This document shows, piece by piece, positions 6,110 to 9,067 of a DNA stretch of 9,067 nucleotides. The position numbers and the translations under genes are program-made. A model generated the notes under the pieces. It saw only the letters and a program-made list of their open reading frames with translations, did no database searches and was not told where the DNA came from. Source of the DNA: Anaerolineae bacterium (lineage in GTDB: Bacteria; Chloroflexota; Anaerolineae; 4572-78; NAK82); assembly GCA_025062175.1 (NCBI GenBank), contig JANXAX010000052.1, forward strand, positions 1 through 9,067. Reading direction: 5' to 3'. Within the stretch, counting starts at the first letter, position 1. The number at the start of each line of letters is the position of its first letter.

Positions 6110-6138
6110 TTGACATCGGGATGCTTTTATGTTATAGT
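6110..6138 (+). promoter_or_regulatory. Strong sigma70-type promoter of the sugar ABC transporter operon
   Basis: -35 TTGACA (6110-6115) is a full consensus match, the spacer is 17 bases, and -10 TATAGT (6133-6138) matches five of six. An AT-rich stretch precedes the -35. The start is expected near 6145, about 285 bases before the binding-protein ATG, giving an unusually long leader. Such a strong core promoter usually needs a repressor, which fits the palindrome at the start point. Confidence 0.85.
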
Positions 6139-6144
6139 TTTTAA

Positions 6145-6158
6145 TGTACACGTGTGCA
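6145..6158. promoter_or_regulatory. LacI-type operator palindrome at the transcription start
   Basis: TGTACACGTGTGCA is an inverted repeat with a central CG, a perfect ACACGTGT core and one mismatched pair in 14 bases. TGTA...CA ends around a central CG resemble LacI/CcpA-family operators. It covers the predicted start site, where a bound repressor would block the promoter. No regulator gene is in the window, so the identity of the binding protein is inference. Confidence 0.5.
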
Positions 6159-6431
6159 ATAGTCTTCCTAACAAACAATTGCTATGGAGATGGGGGTGTG
6201 ACGTCGCGACGAGGTCCACGAGACGGGTGCGATTTTCTATACAGTGATCTAGCCCTCTAGCCCCTCCACTACAGCATATTGAACAGCATCGGGGCTGAAT
6301 GATGCTATTCTTGGGACAAGGAGGTGCCTATGATGTGAACTGTGTGAAAGTGTTCCCCACATATATGCAGAACCTCCTATCACTATTTGAGGCCATCTCG
6401 TGCAGTATTAGATGAAAAGGAGGGGTAACCT
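6159..6431 (+). other. Long 5' leader of the transporter operon
   Basis: This is untranslated RNA between promoter and binding-protein gene. It contains a palindrome CGTCGCGACG (6202-6211), a tandem TCTAGCCC repeat (6248-6263), a six-pair hairpin AGCATC/GATGCT near 6285-6306, the decoy ribosome site, and the ACCTCCT element (6372-6378). No known riboswitch class is recognised. The final AGGAGG (6418-6423) lies eight bases before the ATG of the binding-protein gene. Confidence 0.5.
6318..6338 (+). promoter_or_regulatory. Decoy Shine-Dalgarno with a two-codon Met-Met-stop ORF in the leader
   Basis: AAGGAGGT (6318-6325) is a full anti-16S match, followed four bases later by ATG ATG TGA (6330-6338). 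Ribosomes could load here but make only a dipeptide. AGGAGGT (6319-6325) is exactly complementary to ACCTCCT (6372-6378), which can also pair with the real site of the downstream gene (AGGAGG, 6418-6423). Either this is a translational control element or the relic of a lost gene start. Confidence 0.4.
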
Positions 6432-7463
6432 ATGGCAGGTATGCACCGTTCTATCTCACTGGTAGTGACAGTTGGGCTTTTAATGGCGATGTTGGTGGTC
6501 AGCGCCAGCATGCCGGCGACGACGGCTGCCCAGGAGCCGAAGTACACTTTCTACTTTGTATCGCATATCGGGCCGGCTGACCCTAATATGAAATGGCTGA
6601 CCCAGTCCATCGAAGATGCTTCCAAGATTTTCCCCGTCAAGGTCAACTATGTAGCGCCCGAGCAGTTCTCCGTAGAGCAGCAGGTGAATATGCTGCAAAC
6701 CGCCATCGCGGCCAAGCCGGATGGGTTGATCGTCCCTATCACTGACCCGGCTGCACTGGATGCCCCGCTGCGTGAAGCGATCAACGCCGGCATCCCAGTG
6801 ATCGCTTCGAACATTGCTGACCCGCGACCGGCGCCGCAGAAGATCCCGTATCTCACCTATGTGGGAGGGGATGAATACAAGACCGGCGTTCAGATGGCCG
6901 AGCGCATCCTGAAAGAATTCGAGCCCAACCTGCCCAAGCGCGTTGCCTGTGGCATCGGCCATGTGGGACATGTGGGTGCTGAGATGCGCTGTCAGGGGTT
7001 GATCGACACGCTCCAGCCCAAGGGTGTGACAGTTGAGAAGGTCGCCCTGACGGAGGAGCCGGCCAAGATCGCCGACACCTGGCGCAGCTACCTGCAGGCC
7101 AACCCGGACACCGAGGCTATCTGGATCGTGACGATGTTGGCCACCCCATATGTCTATAACGTGACCAAAGAGTTGGGGCTGACCGACAAGGTCAAGATCG
7201 CCACCGTGGACGAGAGCCCGATGTCGGTCGAGGGCATCCTGCGTGGCTATGTCATCGCCACACACAGCCAACAGTTCTACCTGCAGGGTTACCTGCCGGT
7301 CGTGTGGCTGTACATCTACAAGGAATATGGCTATGTACCACCTCCCGAGGAGATCATCGGCCCGGTGATCATCGACAAGAGCACCGCAGCGGATTGGAAG
7401 ACGCGGTTGGTGAACCTCTTCGGCGAGCAAACGTACAACGAGCTGGCCGGCTGGGGTCAATAG
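6432..7463 (+). CDS. Ribose/CUT2-type sugar ABC transporter substrate-binding protein
   Basis: Extracytoplasmic receptor that captures a sugar or polyol and delivers it to the permease encoded downstream. The 343-residue protein has a signal peptide (charged MHR, hydrophobic 8-25, likely cleavage near TTAAQE at about 33) and a type I periplasmic-binding fold. Landmarks are FVSHIGPADPNMKWLTQSIEDA (42-63), VEQQVNMLQTAIAAKPDGLIV (81-101), AALDAPLREAINAGIPVIASN (107-127), VGGDEYKTGVQMAERIL (144-160), and the hinge/second-lobe segments WIVTMLATPYVYNVTKELGL (231-250) and KIATVDESP (255-263). There is no lipobox Cys, so it looks secreted rather than lipid-anchored. AGGAGG eight bases ahead sets the start. 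The ligand cannot be told from sequence. Confidence 0.92.
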   Translation: MAGMHRSISLVVTVGLLMAMLVVSASMPATTAAQEPKYTFYFVSHIGPADPNMKWLTQSIEDASKIFPVKVNYVAPEQFSVEQQVNMLQTAIAAKPDGLIVPITDPAALDAPLREAINAGIPVIASNIADPRPAPQKIPYLTYVGGDEYKTGVQMAERILKEFEPNLPKRVACGIGHVGHVGAEMRCQGLIDTLQPKGVTVEKVALTEEPAKIADTWRSYLQANPDTEAIWIVTMLATPYVYNVTKELGLTDKVKIATVDESPMSVEGILRGYVIATHSQQFYLQGYLPVVWLYIYKEYGYVPPPEEIIGPVIIDKSTAADWKTRLVNLFGEQTYNELAGWGQ

Positions 7464-7560
7464 CAATAGCGCGCATCTACGAGAGGTTGCGGCAAGTCGC
7501 AACATAGAATTGCCCGACAGAAACGTTTGACATCCGCAGGTGATGCGCGTCTGTTCTGTG

Positions 7561-7589
7561 ATCGGGGTTTGGGGTCGCCTCACCCCGAT
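7561..7589 (+). other. Hairpin in the binding protein-permease gap
   Basis: ATCGGGGT (7561-7568) pairs with ACCCCGAT (7582-7589). A second GGGGT (7571-7575) can compete for the same ACCCC, giving an alternative smaller hairpin. It lies ten bases ahead of a stronger stem-loop; together they may protect the upstream mRNA end or modulate read-through. Confidence 0.6.
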
Positions 7590-7598
7590 GGTACAGTG

Positions 7599-7633
7599 GG
7601 TAGGCCACCTCTTCGCGGAGGTGGCCTACCTTT
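7599..7633 (+). terminator. Strong stem-loop, probable partial terminator or mRNA stabiliser
   Basis: A perfect 13-pair stem, GGTAGGCCACCTC (7599-7611) with GAGGTGGCCTACC (7618-7630), has loop TTCGCG and is followed by only TTT. The short U-run suggests incomplete termination. Position between receptor and permease genes is typical of structures that give more binding protein than membrane subunits. The permease gene follows on the same strand with no good promoter of its own, so read-through is expected. Confidence 0.75.
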
Positions 7634-7701
7634 AACGGAATTTCATCAACCGTTTGCTCGCTCATTCTATCATCCTCAGAGCAGGAGGCTCATCAACGCG
7701 T

Positions 7702-8658
7702 ATGCATCTTATAAGAACAATGGGCAAGCGGCCCGAGCTAGGAGTATTGATCAGCTTGGGCGTGGTATGGCTGGTGTTTGTGTTTCTCTCAAGGGGCAAG
7801 TTTGCCGGACTCGGAAACGTGGCCGCTCTGCTAGCGCAGAGCGCCGAGTTGGGCATTGTGACGGTCGGGGTCGCCTTCACCCTGATCTGCGGCGAGATCG
7901 ACCTCTCGGTGGGCTCGGTATATGGATTGAGCGGGCTGCTTTTCGTATTGCTGGCGGACAAGCTGGGCAGCGTGCCTGCCTTTGTGATCGCCTTGGGGAT
8001 CGCCTGCACGGCCGGTCTGGTGAACGGATTGGTGACCACTCGCACGATGGTGCCTTCCTTGATCGTCACGCTGGGCATGTCGATGTTCCTCAGAGGACTC
8101 ATTTATTTCACCACAGGTGGGTTCACGCGCACCTTCACCGAGCTGGATTTTTTCATCAATGCACTGGGTGGTCCACTGGGAGGAGGGTTCAACATCTCCA
8201 TCGTCTGGTTTCTCTTGATCGTGGTGATCTTCACCGTGATCCTCCGGATGACCCAATATGGCAACTTCGTGATGGCCGTCGGGGGCAATAAAGAAGTTGC
8301 GAGGGCAATGGGCATCGAGGTGAACCAGGTGAAGCTGATCACTTTTGTATTGTGTGCGGGTCTGGCCGGCTTAGCGGGCATGATCTCGGCCAGTCGCTTT
8401 CGTTCTGTCGCCGCGACGACGGGAACGACCACCGCGCTGGAGGCAATTGCCGCAGCGGTTATGGGCGGCTGTCTGGTAACGGGAGGTTATGGTACCATCC
8501 CCGGCGCTGCCCTAGGGGCCGTTCTCATTCCGGCAGTCGGCGCCGGTTTGGTGATGTCCGGTGCGCCGGCCTACTGGTATCAGGCATTCATCGGGGTGGT
8601 GCTGGTGGCAGCAGCAGTCCTGAATCTGGTGGTGCACAGGAGGACAATCGGACAATGA
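7702..8658 (+). CDS. Ribose/CUT2-type sugar ABC transporter permease
   Basis: Integral membrane channel of the importer; a homodimer is expected. The 318-residue sequence is strongly hydrophobic, with about eight to ten membrane segments. It carries the branched-chain/ribose permease family signature GEIDLSVGSVYG (64-75) and further family blocks: GLVNGLVTTRTMVPSLIVTLGM, VGGNKEVARAMGIEVNQVKL (the cytoplasmic coupling loop) and GLAGLAGMISASRF. The ATG at 7702 is preferred: AGGAGG lies 13 bases upstream, slightly far, and an earlier in-frame TTG at 7654 would add 16 residues unlike the family. The next ATG is at 7720. The stop overlaps the ATPase start as ATGA, showing tight coupling. Confidence 0.92.
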   Translation: MHLIRTMGKRPELGVLISLGVVWLVFVFLSRGKFAGLGNVAALLAQSAELGIVTVGVAFTLICGEIDLSVGSVYGLSGLLFVLLADKLGSVPAFVIALGIACTAGLVNGLVTTRTMVPSLIVTLGMSMFLRGLIYFTTGGFTRTFTELDFFINALGGPLGGGFNISIVWFLLIVVIFTVILRMTQYGNFVMAVGGNKEVARAMGIEVNQVKLITFVLCAGLAGLAGMISASRFRSVAATTGTTTALEAIAAAVMGGCLVTGGYGTIPGAALGAVLIPAVGAGLVMSGAPAYWYQAFIGVVLVAAAVLNLVVHRRTIGQ

Positions 8659-9067
8659 CCTCTCGAGAACCTCTGGTGAGGATGGTGAACATTTCCAAGA
8701 AATTCGGCGAGGTGCAGGCGCTCAAACGCGTCTCTTTTGAGGTATACCCGGGTGAAGTGGTGGGGCTGCTGGGTGACAACGGTGCAGGGAAATCGACGCT
8801 GATCAAGGTGCTGACGGGGCTGCACCAGCCAGACGAAGGTGAGATCTACTTCGAAGGGAAAAGGGTGTTTTTTGCCTCACCGCGCGAGGCGCGCGACGCC
8901 GGCATTGAGACCGTCTACCAGGGCTTGGGTCTGGTCGATCTGATGACCATCTCGCGCAACTTTTTCTTAGGACGCGAGCTGACCAAGCAGGTGGGGCCTT
9001 TCCGCTTTCTCGATATGAAGCGGATGAATCAGGAATGCGAGCGGGTGCTCCATCAGATTGGAGTTCA
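8655..9067 (+). CDS. Sugar ABC transporter ATP-binding protein, N-terminal part
   Basis: The first 137 codons of the importer ATPase; the gene runs past the right edge. The start ATG overlaps the permease stop (ATGA). Visible motifs are Walker A GDNGAGKST (40-48), LIKVLTGLHQPDEGEI (49-64), ASPREARDAGIETVYQ (74-89) with Q-loop Gln89, then LVDLMTISRNFFLGRE. An Asp in GDNGAGKST plus the GIETVYQ-LGLVDLM run is typical of short, single-domain FrcA-like ATPases rather than the duplicated RbsA type (usually GENGAGKST), so a protein near 260 residues is expected. That is inference, since the second half, signature motif and Walker B are outside the window. Confidence 0.93.
   Translation, partial: MTSREPLVRMVNISKKFGEVQALKRVSFEVYPGEVVGLLGDNGAGKSTLIKVLTGLHQPDEGEIYFEGKRVFFASPREARDAGIETVYQGLGLVDLMTISRNFFLGRELTKQVGPFRFLDMKRMNQECERVLHQIGV

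Noticed and set aside
6184..6201. A five-codon ORF (MEMGV) early in the transporter leader
   Set aside because: No ribosome site precedes it and frames this short are common by chance.
6480..7583. A 367-codon open frame on the minus strand opposite the substrate-binding protein gene
   Set aside because: It is an antisense shadow of a clear gene with signal peptide, ribosome site and family motifs. Its product is His/Asp/Leu/Arg-rich without a recognisable domain, as expected from GC-rich antisense.
7527..8291. A 254-codon plus-strand frame overlapping the permease gene
   Set aside because: It is an out-of-frame shadow of the permease; its sequence is Arg/Gly/His-rich and spans the hairpins, while the permease frame has clear membrane helices and the GEIDLSVGS motif.

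Overview
The window comes from a fairly GC-rich bacterium. Two things suggest Chloroflexota (for example the Anaerolineae or Thermomicrobia type), but only as inference: a membrane-anchored Asp-box propeller protein, and a complete cobalt transporter linked to a long-form CbiX. No rRNA, tRNA, CRISPR array, insertion sequence or integrase is visible.

Left half, minus strand, read from about 4174 down to 1: a vitamin B12 and cobalt operon. A sigma70-type promoter (4181-4209) leads into a cobalamin riboswitch (about 4013-4151) and an intrinsic terminator (3957-3978). After these come cbiM (3052-3816), cbiN (2735-3055), cbiQ (1869-2645), cbiO (983-1846), the cobaltochelatase gene cbiX (51-986), and the first 18 codons of a tetrapyrrole methyltransferase gene (1-54) that runs off the left edge. 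Most junctions are 4-base ATGA overlaps. CbiMNQO would import Co2+, CbiX would insert it into sirohydrochlorin, and the methyltransferase would continue corrin-ring synthesis. The riboswitch would shut the operon off when B12 is plentiful. An 8-base complement between the leader and the terminator gives a plausible antiterminator.

Middle: 4210-4570 has no convincing gene but several hairpins. A promoter (4571-4599) then drives a plus-strand gene (4655-5872). It encodes a secreted, C-terminally anchored Asp-box (BNR-like) beta-propeller of unknown function, closed by a strong terminator (5914-5953).

Right half, plus strand: a carbohydrate-type ABC importer of the ribose/CUT2 class. A near-consensus promoter (6110-6138) is followed by a LacI-type palindrome (6145-6158) and a long leader of about 285 bases. 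The leader holds a decoy Shine-Dalgarno site with a two-codon ORF, and a matching anti-Shine-Dalgarno element. Next are the substrate-binding protein (6432-7463), two strong hairpins (7561-7633), the permease (7702-8658), and a single- or double-domain ATPase (8655 onward) cut by the right edge. The hairpins probably keep the binding protein more abundant than the membrane parts.

No clearly new system is present. The most interesting signals are regulatory: the riboswitch's alternative pairings, and the two competing Shine-Dalgarno sites ahead of the binding-protein gene.
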